A stretch of 64,000 nt of DNA from Acidiluteibacter ferrifornacis (GTDB lineage: Bacteria > Bacteroidota > Bacteroidia > Flavobacteriales_E > Vicingaceae). The notes under the pieces are model-generated. The model was not told the DNA's origin. It ran no database searches and saw nothing but the letters and a program-made list of their open reading frames with translations. Position numbers and translations under genes: made by a program. Location: positions 1 through 64,000 of the forward strand of contig NZ_WWNE01000004.1 in NCBI RefSeq assembly GCF_009909615.1, given 5' to 3'. Positions 1 to 7,988 of the stretch are shown here, one piece after another (position 1 is the stretch's first letter; each line of letters starts with the position of its first letter).

Positions 1-475
1 CATAATATACATAACCTGCCTCTACCGGATTTTGATGAATGTAATTTACTTTTTGGGCTATTACTTTATTGCTCCATAATTCTATAGGTTGATTATCATG
101 CCTCCAAAATTGATAATCCTTTACATTAGACGATTTATTGGCTGCTGCTTTAAATACTTTTAATAAGTTTTCCTTTCTACTTTCTCGAGGGTTATCTCTA
201 ATTGCACGAACAATTTGTTTACTTGTAAACCTTTTAAAGTCACCTAAAACTTGTTCTGGTTTAAACCCTTCAGTGGTTCTAAATATTAAGTGAATATGAT
301 TAGTCATAATACACCAGGCAACTAATTCTAATCCTTTTTCTTTTTGGCAAAATCTTAAACTGTCTAATACTATATCTTTGTACTCATTTCTTGTAAAAAC
401 ATCCAACCACTCAACAACCGCGAAACTCACAAAATAAAGTCCTTCAGGATTTTTGAATTTATAATTTCTACTCAT
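1..475 (-). CDS. REP-associated tyrosine transposase (RAYT), partial at window edge
   Basis: Translating the minus strand from ATG at 475 gives about 158 residues that run off the left edge, so the C-terminus is missing. The protein has the Y1/IS200-like transposase hallmarks: the HxH metal-binding motif in MTNHIHLIF, the DFKRFTSKQI helix, and the tyrosine segment YIHQNPVEAGYV. RAYTs are single-strand endonucleases that act on REP palindromes and are usually domesticated. It resembles the second RAYT at 16251-16823 in motif order, but the DNA beside it carries different palindromes. Family call is confident; activity is unknown. Confidence 0.9.
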   Translation of the reverse strand, partial: MSRNYKFKNPEGLYFVSFAVVEWLDVFTRNEYKDIVLDSLRFCQKEKGLELVAWCIMTNHIHLIFRTTEGFKPEQVLGDFKRFTSKQIVRAIRDNPRESRKENLLKVFKAAANKSSNVKDYQFWRHDNQPIELWSNKVIAQKVNYIHQNPVEAGYVYY

Positions 476-534
476 TACAATTTAATTTGTTTTCTAAAAA
501 TAACAAATTCAAGGGATTAAAATAAGTGTCTTTA

Positions 535-707
535 TAATAAAAGCTTTTGTTGTACATTTAAGTAGCAACTGATCACGCGATACAATCGCGCGGGAACCGT
601 GAAACGGGGTAGAAAAATGAATTTTGTTTTGTAATAAAAGCTTTTGTGGTATTTTTTAGTAGTATCTAATCACGCGATGTAATCGCGCGGGAACCGTGGG
701 AACCGTG
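535..707. repeat. Two direct copies of a REP-like palindromic repeat
   Basis: Two copies of a roughly 66-bp unit (535-601 and 632-697) each start with TAATAAAAGCTTTTGT and end in CGCGCGGGAACCGTG. Each contains a 6-bp hairpin, CGCGAT/ATCGCG, with a 3-nt loop (576-590 ACA; 673-687 GTA). The second copy has an extra GGAACCGTG (699-707). They lie just upstream of the partial RAYT gene, as expected for its REP substrates. Confidence 0.75.
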
Positions 708-724
708 AATTTTAAAAAGTATAG

Positions 725-1855
725 TTAATTCTCAACCCAAAAGCACTCCGAAATAACCGTATCCGCCACATTCATGCCTGCTGTAGAAAGCTTAAAGCCA
801 ATTGCTGTTTCTTCGATTAGATTATTAGAAATCTGTTGAATTTGTTCTTCCAAGTAGGACAATAATTCAGCTCCAAACCGTTCTTGAATTCTATTGAAAT
901 CTACACCCCAAGTAGTACGAAGTGCAGTCATAATGTATTCATTATACTGATCATAAGGGGAGAGTTGTTCTTGCTTAAAGTAGTCACCTTTCTCGCTTAC
1001 TAGTTTTATGTATTGAGCGTTATTTCGAACATTCCATTGTCGGCTATTGCCAACAAAAGAGTGAGCAGAAGGTCCAACGCCTAAATATGGCTCCCCTTTC
1101 CAGTAGTTGGTGTTGTGGGTGGAATAATGCCCTGGTTTGGCTAAATTGGAAATTTCATAATGCTCAAAACCGTGCTCTTTTGCCATGGACTTCAAGAGCT
1201 CAAAATGACGGATCGATTTTTCATCTTCCAATGGGGCTTTTTTCCCTTTTGCTATAAAGCTGCTTAAAGCGGTTTTTGGTTCTACTGTTAAGGAATAAGC
1301 AGATAAATGATTGATGCCTGAGTTAAATGCCGTTTTTAAATTCTGAATCCAATTCTCATCCGAAAGGGTAGTGCCACCGTAAATCAAATCGATGCTGAGG
1401 TGCTCGAATCCTTGATTCAAGCAATTCTGAACTACCACTTTTGCTTCGTTAGCATTGTGAGCCCGGTTCATATCGCTGAGGTCTTCGTCATAAAAAGATT
1501 GAATACCTATGCTCAATCGATTAATTCCAGCTGCCTTTAAGCTCTTTATTTTAGGGATTGTTAAATCGTCAGGGTTGGCTTCTAAAGTAATCTCAGCGTC
1601 AGTTGCTACCTTAAAGAGTGTGTTTATTTGCGCTAATATTTGCTGAATTTCTTCCGTATCCAATAGGGATGGAGTTCCTCCTCCAAAGTAGATCGTATCA
1701 ATTTTTTTCGAGTGTAAATACGCTTTTCTCAGTTCTAATTCTTTTAAAATTCCATCAATCAAGGGTTTTTTATTCTTGAGGGAGGTAGAAAAGTGAAAGT
1801 CGCAATAATGACAAGCTTGTTTACAAAAAGGAACGTGAATGTAGATTCCTGCCAT
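725..1855 (-). CDS. hemW: HemW-type radical SAM protein (heme chaperone family)
   Basis: 376-residue radical SAM protein. The N-terminus carries the cluster motif C11-X3-C15-X2-C18 followed by D-F; HemW proteins have Phe where true coproporphyrinogen dehydrogenase HemN has a fourth Cys. GGGTPS (58-63) is the SAM-binding glycine motif, and the length is typical of HemW. HemW binds heme and a 4Fe-4S cluster and is thought to deliver heme to respiratory proteins, although such genes are often annotated as coproporphyrinogen oxidase. The start lies inside the 3' end of the upstream kinase gene (35-nt overlap), suggesting co-transcription and translational coupling. Confidence 0.9.
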   Translation of the reverse strand: MAGIYIHVPFCKQACHYCDFHFSTSLKNKKPLIDGILKELELRKAYLHSKKIDTIYFGGGTPSLLDTEEIQQILAQINTLFKVATDAEITLEANPDDLTIPKIKSLKAAGINRLSIGIQSFYDEDLSDMNRAHNANEAKVVVQNCLNQGFEHLSIDLIYGGTTLSDENWIQNLKTAFNSGINHLSAYSLTVEPKTALSSFIAKGKKAPLEDEKSIRHFELLKSMAKEHGFEHYEISNLAKPGHYSTHNTNYWKGEPYLGVGPSAHSFVGNSRQWNVRNNAQYIKLVSEKGDYFKQEQLSPYDQYNEYIMTALRTTWGVDFNRIQERFGAELLSYLEEQIQQISNNLIEETAIGFKLSTAGMNVADTVISECFWVEN

Positions 1856-3374
1856 TTTGGTCGGTGAGTTTGTTGAGTACTATTCTAAAAGTAGTTCCTT
1901 TATCTATTTCAGTGGATTTGACAAATATTTTACCAGCATGGTAGTTTTCTACTATTCGCTTAGTCAATGAAAGCCCTAATCCCCACCCTCGTTTTTTAGT
2001 AGTAAATCCTGGTTCAAAAATGGTTTTCTTTTTGCTTTTTGGCATTCCTTTCCCATTGTCAGTAATGTCGATATACACGTATTGGGTTTGGTCAATAACT
2101 TGAATATCAATTTTTCCATCACCTTCCATTGCATCTACTGCATTTTTAATGATATTTTCCAATACCCATTCAAATAAAGGAATATTTACACTTGCTATCA
2201 CTTCATCAGCATCTGAAGTTTGATAAGTAAATTGTACTTTCTGTGAAATGCGAGCTCTGAAGTAATCGAGAGAATGTTGGATCACCTTATTGATGTCTTC
2301 TTGTTGAAGAGATGGAACAGAACCAATTTTAGAAAATCGCTCGGTAATGGTTTCCAAACGTTGCACATCATTCCCCATTTCTTCAATGGTTTTAGCATCA
2401 ACATTTTTCATTTTCAACACTTCTAGCCAAGCTAAAAGAGAAGAAAGTGGAGTTCCCAATTGGTGAGCAGTCTCTTTTGCCATTCCTACCCAAACTTGAT
2501 TTTGCTCAACATTTCGTGCAGTGCTAAACAAATAATAGGCTATGATTAGAAACAAAGCGATTATTCCGAATTGGATGAAAGGATAAATCTTCAATTGTTT
2601 TAAAAGGGGAGAGTCTGCATAATAAATGTAATTGATATCTCCATTGCCAATGTCAATTTGGATGGGCTTATTTTGAGCCTCCATTTCAAAAATTTGTTGA
2701 GCGATATAGGCCGTATCCTTTGTTTTATTGGTATCGATGTTTCCAAAAGCAATGACGTCAGAGTGAGAGCTATCTGTGTAAATAACAGGTACAGAAGCTG
2801 AATTTATAATAATGTCGTTATTCAGCGCCTCTATTTGATTTTGAAGCACCTTTCGAAGCTCAGAAAAGATATTTGACTCTTTGTAATAGAGAAAATTCTT
2901 CTCCGTTTTGTAATAAGCAATTTCTATTGGAGTATTCTGCTCTTGGAGTCTTTTTAATTCAGCTCTTAAGAGAGCAGTGTCTTTACTGATGGATTCTGGA
3001 AAGTTTCGATGAGAAACAATTTTTCCTTTCTTATCGGTGAGAATTATGGGAATAGTTGTATTGGAAAATAAAATCTGGGTGTAGAAACTTAAATCATCTT
3101 GTACTCCAGAGGTGACTACTCTTCTGTTTGCTTCTGCCCAAATTTCAACTCGTTTTCGTTCTTCTTCAGAGATGGTATTAAAAAGAGTGTTGGTATAATT
3201 TACCAATTCTGCTTTTTTTACAATAGCTTCTGCCCAGGATTTTACTTTTAACTTTTCTTCCGCAGCTATTTTATTCACTAGCACATTTGTGTACCATAAA
3301 GACACTAAAATAATGAGAGCTGCAACAATTGCTAGACCAAATTTCCACCGCTGCTTTTTTGAATATATGTTCAA
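1821..3374 (-). CDS. Membrane-bound sensor histidine kinase
   Basis: 517 residues. A TM helix (about 12-34) and a second one (about 265-284) enclose an extracytoplasmic sensor region of about 230 residues with no family I recognise. The kinase core follows: H-box AKETAHQLGTPLSSL (His304), N-box ENIIKNAVDAM (406-416), G1 DNGKGMP (439-445), and F/G2 boxes EPGFTTKKRGWGLGLSL (454-470). It is a HisKA/HATPase kinase that autophosphorylates on His304 and should pass phosphate to a response regulator. No regulator gene is adjacent, so it is an orphan kinase here. It overlaps hemW and lies 75 bp downstream of the AsmA-like gene on the same strand. Confidence 0.9.
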   Translation of the reverse strand: MNIYSKKQRWKFGLAIVAALIILVSLWYTNVLVNKIAAEEKLKVKSWAEAIVKKAELVNYTNTLFNTISEEERKRVEIWAEANRRVVTSGVQDDLSFYTQILFSNTTIPIILTDKKGKIVSHRNFPESISKDTALLRAELKRLQEQNTPIEIAYYKTEKNFLYYKESNIFSELRKVLQNQIEALNNDIIINSASVPVIYTDSSHSDVIAFGNIDTNKTKDTAYIAQQIFEMEAQNKPIQIDIGNGDINYIYYADSPLLKQLKIYPFIQFGIIALFLIIAYYLFSTARNVEQNQVWVGMAKETAHQLGTPLSSLLAWLEVLKMKNVDAKTIEEMGNDVQRLETITERFSKIGSVPSLQQEDINKVIQHSLDYFRARISQKVQFTYQTSDADEVIASVNIPLFEWVLENIIKNAVDAMEGDGKIDIQVIDQTQYVYIDITDNGKGMPKSKKKTIFEPGFTTKKRGWGLGLSLTKRIVENYHAGKIFVKSTEIDKGTTFRIVLNKLTDQNGRNLHSRSFL

Positions 3375-3449
3375 ACTTTCTCCGCTTTAAATCTATAATA
3401 ATGACGAATAATCCTTCGCATTAGTTGCTGTTACTCTAAATTTGAACCT

Positions 3450-6116
3450 TTATTCTTCAAATTCATTTTCGTTGGGTTGTGCAATTTTATCAATAAATTT
3501 TCCAAATCCCGACTTTTTACTTTTTTTCTTCTCCGTTTCTGTCTCTTTTACGTCTTTAGGTCGTGATTGGTTTTCTTCTTCATCCCATTCCATCTCAAAT
3601 GTTTGTTTTTTCGTCGATCGATCTGGAATGCTTTTTAGTGTAGTATCTTTTTTAAACAAACCGAATTCTTCTTTCAACATCGACTTTACCACCTTTTTTT
3701 CATTCTGTAAGCCCTCTTTCCAATAACTTCTGAGGGCATCTGTATCGTAGCTAATTTTGGGGTCACTTAAGTTGCCGGTCATTTTAATGAATAATTGAGT
3801 TTTACCTAATCCATCGTCTTCGATTTGCCCAAATTCTGATTGCTTTTTCCGAGCTGCTTTAGCTTTGTTTCCTAAAATATCATTGAGTAAAAGCTGGAAT
3901 TTGTAATTGATGTCATTTTCAAACGAGTGGCTTCCTTCTAATTTTAAATTCAGTGCAGAAGAATTAATGTCGAAGGAAGGAATGAAAATCCGTTCGTCTT
4001 TAATAATGATTTGATTGCTTAAGGTAGCAAACTTGATGTGCTTCAAATCGCTCAATGCAATGTAATCTGATAAAGCTTCTAATGACGCAAAGTTTATAAG
4101 TTCTCCTTTCTCAATTTTTAAATCAGCATGTACTTCTAATGATTTTTTATCCAAAATCAACTGTGGAGTCCATTCTGAGTATAATTCAATATCGCAATCA
4201 GCGATACCTTTTAAGTTTTGAGCAGTTATGGTTTGTTGTCCAAAATTTCCAAAATCATTAAATAGGTCAGTGATGGATATGTGTTTCAATTGCGCCTCTG
4301 AGGTCATGACTACTTTGCCTTTAGTGGCTGTATTCACAACCAAGTTTCCTGTTGCTTCTCCTTGCATTGTTTTAAATGAAACACCACTAGCCTTTAATAC
4401 TTTGCTTTGCAGACTAACAAATGCCTGTGCAGAAGAAAAACTAAACTTGCTGAATGATAAGCTATCTATTTTACAATCCAAATAGAAACTTATTCGCTCT
4501 GAAAAAGCCAATTGATAGGCGGAATCAGTTGGAGTACTTTTATCACTAAGAAGTAACTCATCTAAGAAGATGCGTTTGGACCTGAGACTAGCATCCATCT
4601 TAAGTGATTGCTCCTCTGAAAATAAAAATCCAATTAAATTGTTAAGCGTTCCATTAAAGTTAAAATCACTTCTACTTATTTGGCCTTTGAAGTTACTTGC
4701 TTTTATGTCGTTATTTCTTAATTCTAGATTACCTGATATATTTTTATATTCCTGAGGTTTGTCTTTCAGTTTGAAATTAACGTTGGTCAATACTACTTCA
4801 CCTTTAGTTTGTGCTTTTTTCCAATCGTCTAATGTAAATTCTTTAAGTTTAGCTATCCGACCTTTTGTCTGCAAATGAATATCGAGCTGTCCTTTCACAT
4901 CGGTGAGAGCAGTGACGTTCATAAATGGAATTAATTCTTCTAGAAATAAGGTCAAATTTCCGTTGAAAATATAGCTGGGGTCGTTAAAATCTGTCAAGGT
5001 AAGACCTCCATTTATACTTCCTTTACCAAATTTGGCATTGATGTTTTCTAACGCCAGCTTGCTTGTTCGTAGTGCGTTCTCACTTCCGTTGTCATAGCTT
5101 CCGTTCAATGAGATGTTGTGCAGTGCTACATCAGATTCTTGATGAATAAACGAAGCTTTTTCTACTTGAAAGTTGAAATTGATGGAAGGAGATTGACTAT
5201 CCGTCACTAGACCCTTTATAATCCCATTGAACAATGCATTTCCATCGATTTGATAAGCCGTTAAAGTGTTTTTTTGTTCATCTGGTAATAACTGAATGAT
5301 AGCAGGAATACTGACATTATCACTAGCAATGGAAAGGTCTAAATCCATTCCAGATTCTAGGTTTTTGATGCTTCCATCAATTTTAAAAGGCAGCCTATCA
5401 TAAGTCAGTTGTGCATTTTTGATGGTATAAACATTAGTAGTTCTATCAATTTTAAAAACAGCACTAAGTTCAACAGTTCGATTTTCAACATAGGTTGTGC
5501 TTCCTTGCTGATAGTTGATTAATTGAAATTTGGTGTCAAAATCTAAATCGTAGTTGTTGCTCGTAAAAGCACCATTTAATTCTAACTGATGGATATAATT
5601 GGAGAAGAATAATTGTTTGATTTGATTCTCGAATTGAAAAGCGACATTTTCAAAATGTACCGAACTTAATGATAGTTTCAGGTCAGTCTGCACATCTGTA
5701 GTTTCTTCAGATTCTTTCCAAATGATGAAATTTTCTTTTCCATCTTCATCGATTAAAAGATTCACGGCACCTTCTTCGAAGCTCAGCTTGTTAACCGTGT
5801 AGTTTTTGTTGAGAATACTCCAAATGTTGAATTCCATAAAAATGGATCCAAATTGAAATAAAGTATCGGTATTTGTGGATTCAGTAGTTCCGTATGCCAA
5901 AACATTTTTAAACTCCAATGAGGCGGAAGGAAATTTCTTGATGAAACTAAATTCTATTTCGCCCACTTTTACCTCAGACTTGATATAAGTATTAATGGTT
6001 TTTACAGCGAATTGCTTTACGTCGTCCTCAAAGAAAAAGGCCAATCCAATTGCACTTCCTAGAAGCACTAAGAAAATAATTGTAAAACGGAAGAAAAATT
6101 TCTTTAGCCTTTGCAT
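3450..6116 (-). CDS. AsmA-like family protein
   Basis: 888 residues with one N-terminal TM anchor (about 8-28) followed by a long beta-rich region. The segment after the anchor (VGEIEFSFIKKFPSASL, about 51-67) resembles the AsmA N-terminal repeat, and the C-terminal half resembles AsmA C-terminal domains. The last ~90 residues are highly charged and probably disordered. Large AsmA-like proteins are beta-taco bridge proteins linked to lipid transport between inner and outer membranes; that role here is inference. The gene starts 7 bp after the upstream pseudouridine synthase-like gene stops, so the two are very likely co-transcribed. Confidence 0.8.
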   Translation of the reverse strand: MQRLKKFFFRFTIIFLVLLGSAIGLAFFFEDDVKQFAVKTINTYIKSEVKVGEIEFSFIKKFPSASLEFKNVLAYGTTESTNTDTLFQFGSIFMEFNIWSILNKNYTVNKLSFEEGAVNLLIDEDGKENFIIWKESEETTDVQTDLKLSLSSVHFENVAFQFENQIKQLFFSNYIHQLELNGAFTSNNYDLDFDTKFQLINYQQGSTTYVENRTVELSAVFKIDRTTNVYTIKNAQLTYDRLPFKIDGSIKNLESGMDLDLSIASDNVSIPAIIQLLPDEQKNTLTAYQIDGNALFNGIIKGLVTDSQSPSINFNFQVEKASFIHQESDVALHNISLNGSYDNGSENALRTSKLALENINAKFGKGSINGGLTLTDFNDPSYIFNGNLTLFLEELIPFMNVTALTDVKGQLDIHLQTKGRIAKLKEFTLDDWKKAQTKGEVVLTNVNFKLKDKPQEYKNISGNLELRNNDIKASNFKGQISRSDFNFNGTLNNLIGFLFSEEQSLKMDASLRSKRIFLDELLLSDKSTPTDSAYQLAFSERISFYLDCKIDSLSFSKFSFSSAQAFVSLQSKVLKASGVSFKTMQGEATGNLVVNTATKGKVVMTSEAQLKHISITDLFNDFGNFGQQTITAQNLKGIADCDIELYSEWTPQLILDKKSLEVHADLKIEKGELINFASLEALSDYIALSDLKHIKFATLSNQIIIKDERIFIPSFDINSSALNLKLEGSHSFENDINYKFQLLLNDILGNKAKAARKKQSEFGQIEDDGLGKTQLFIKMTGNLSDPKISYDTDALRSYWKEGLQNEKKVVKSMLKEEFGLFKKDTTLKSIPDRSTKKQTFEMEWDEEENQSRPKDVKETETEKKKSKKSGFGKFIDKIAQPNENEFEE

Positions 6117-6123
6117 GAAAGCT

Positions 6124-7242
6124 TTAACGAAAATCTGGTTTTGATGTTGTTTTATTTTTTCCGGAAGGTAATCGCATTAAAAGACTCAATTCTTCTTGAT
6201 CTAAATGTTTCCAATTACCTCTTGGTAAATCTTTCTTTGTTAATCCTGCAAAGTAAACACAGTCAATTTTACTCACTTCATACCCTAAACTTTCAAAAGC
6301 TCTTTTGACAGCACTATTTTTACCCAAATTTAATTCTAATCCTACCTCTTTTTTGTCCTGACCAACTAGTGAAACTTCATCAAATTTCACAACCCCTTCT
6401 TCCAATTGAACACCAGTTTCTAATAACTGAAGGTGGTCTGATGATACCTTTTTATCCAAGCCAATATGGAAAATTCTCTTTACTGCATGGTTAGGGTTAG
6501 ATAGTTTCCGAGATAAGTCACTGTCGTTGGTTAATAATAAAACTCCTGTAGCCATTCGTTCCATTTTGCCAACAGGAGCAACAGGCTCTTTACAGGCCTT
6601 TGCAATTAAATTCATAACTGTTTTTCTGCCTTTTGGGTCAAATGTAGCAGCGACAAAATCTTTAGGTTTGTTGAGTAAAATATAGCGTTTGGTGTCTTTC
6701 TTAAGCTTAGTTCCTTCGAAAGTGACTTCATCTCCAGGCATTACTTTTACTCCCAATTGAGTAACTACTTTACCATTAATGGTCACTGTTCCTGCCAGAA
6801 TTAAATCATCAGCATCTCTTCTAGTAGCAACACCTGCATTCGATAAATAGCGGTTGATTCTAATTCCTTCTGCTTCCGTTCTGGGACGATTAGGACTTGA
6901 TTTTTTGTAACCACCTTCTTTATTGAATTTTCCCCTGTCCTGAAATTTCTGATCTCCTTTTTTAGCACCAAATTTCCCAGTTTTTTTCTCTGGCTTATTG
7001 GTAAAAGATTTCGTTGATTTTTCTCCATCGAATGACTCTTCGAACTCTGACTTTGAAGAAGATTTCTTTCCTTCAAATTTTCCTTTAACGAAAGGTTTCT
7101 TTTCGCTTCTTGGTGAAAATGATCGATCTGATTTTTTCGCATCACCCGACTTAGAACGAGTCGATTTTCCTCCGCCTCGCTTGTTTTCAAATTTACCTTT
7201 CCCGTCTTTTTTGCCTTCGCCTCTATTTGACTGTTCTCTCAT
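6124..7242 (-). CDS. RluB/RsuA-family pseudouridine synthase-like protein with altered catalytic motif
   Basis: 372 residues. Residues 1-125 are a low-complexity Lys/Arg/Gly/Ser-rich tail, probably disordered and RNA-binding. An S4 domain follows (INRYLSNAGVATRRDADDLI, about 129-148), then the pseudouridine synthase fold (YILLNKPKDF at about 188). The catalytic motif normally reads GRLDxxTxG; here it is G225-K-M-E228-R-M-A-T-G, confirmed in the DNA (codon GAA), so the family's nucleophilic Asp is Glu. The later NRxVRRxFE motif is also altered (NSAVKRAFE). It may be an inactive or repurposed paralogue. Fold assignment is confident, enzymatic activity is not. Confidence 0.85.
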   Translation of the reverse strand: MREQSNRGEGKKDGKGKFENKRGGGKSTRSKSGDAKKSDRSFSPRSEKKPFVKGKFEGKKSSSKSEFEESFDGEKSTKSFTNKPEKKTGKFGAKKGDQKFQDRGKFNKEGGYKKSSPNRPRTEAEGIRINRYLSNAGVATRRDADDLILAGTVTINGKVVTQLGVKVMPGDEVTFEGTKLKKDTKRYILLNKPKDFVAATFDPKGRKTVMNLIAKACKEPVAPVGKMERMATGVLLLTNDSDLSRKLSNPNHAVKRIFHIGLDKKVSSDHLQLLETGVQLEEGVVKFDEVSLVGQDKKEVGLELNLGKNSAVKRAFESLGYEVSKIDCVYFAGLTKKDLPRGNWKHLDQEELSLLMRLPSGKNKTTSKPDFR

Positions 7243-7383
7243 CTTAATTGCTAATTTGATACAAAGTTAATTATTAATTGATTGTTTTACTTGATTTAGA
7301 GATAAACGGTATTTATCAATGAAATCAACGTTTTTGCCTTAAAAATGCCTTATTTTTGACGCATTAATTAATTCACTCTCCAT

Positions 7384-7920
7384 TTGAAAAAGGTTTTTGG
7401 AATTTTCTTTCTTGTTTTATTCCTATACCAATGTATCGGGTATATGCCCGTATATCAATTTTGGGAGTACCGCGTGAAAAAGGAAGTGAAGCGAATGATT
7501 CGTGCTGGGATGTCTAACGAGGACTTAGAGTTAATCAAGATGCCCAAAGAATGGGTGGAAACTCCTCCATCGAATATAGAATGGGAACATAGCAAGGAAT
7601 TTGTTTTAAATGGAGTGTATTACGACATCGTACGAAGTGTAGAAAAAGAGGGCGACTTTTACTTCTATTGCTATAAGGATACCAAGGAAACAGCACTTTC
7701 TATTGGATTAGACCGGCATACAAGAGAATTTATAGCAGAGAATCCCACTAAGAAAGACACTAAAGAGACCATCAGTTCCTTTTTTAGCAAGCAGTATTGG
7801 CATGCTATGGAGAAGCAATTATTGCTATTGAATACAACTGTTATTAAATGGGTGATTGTTGATTTAAGTGCCTCTCTAATTTACCTTTCCAACATCACTC
7901 CACCTCCGGAGCTAGTATAG
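7384..7920 (+). CDS. Small membrane-anchored protein of unknown function
   Basis: 178 residues from a TTG start. An N-terminal hydrophobic stretch (about 4-16) looks like a signal peptide or anchor; the Cys in LYQC does not fit a good lipobox. The rest is soluble and mixed, with a KKEVKRMIRAGMSNEDLELI helical segment and a hydrophobic C-terminal stretch. I recognise no domain. A possible -7 element TATTTTTG lies at 7351-7358 with TTG at 7334, but the spacing is short. The gene ends 68 bp before the TonB-dependent receptor on the same strand and may share its transcript. Confidence 0.75.
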   Translation: MKKVFGIFFLVLFLYQCIGYMPVYQFWEYRVKKEVKRMIRAGMSNEDLELIKMPKEWVETPPSNIEWEHSKEFVLNGVYYDIVRSVEKEGDFYFYCYKDTKETALSIGLDRHTREFIAENPTKKDTKETISSFFSKQYWHAMEKQLLLLNTTVIKWVIVDLSASLIYLSNITPPPELV

Positions 7921-7988
7921 TTTTTAGATTATAAATAGGGTTGAATTGAATTTTAACCAATTGTTAATTAAAACTATAAAATTGAATA

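Noticed and set aside
6801..7190. 129-residue minus-strand open frame
   Set aside because: An alternative frame inside the low-complexity basic tail of the RluB-like gene; repetitive codons keep it open.
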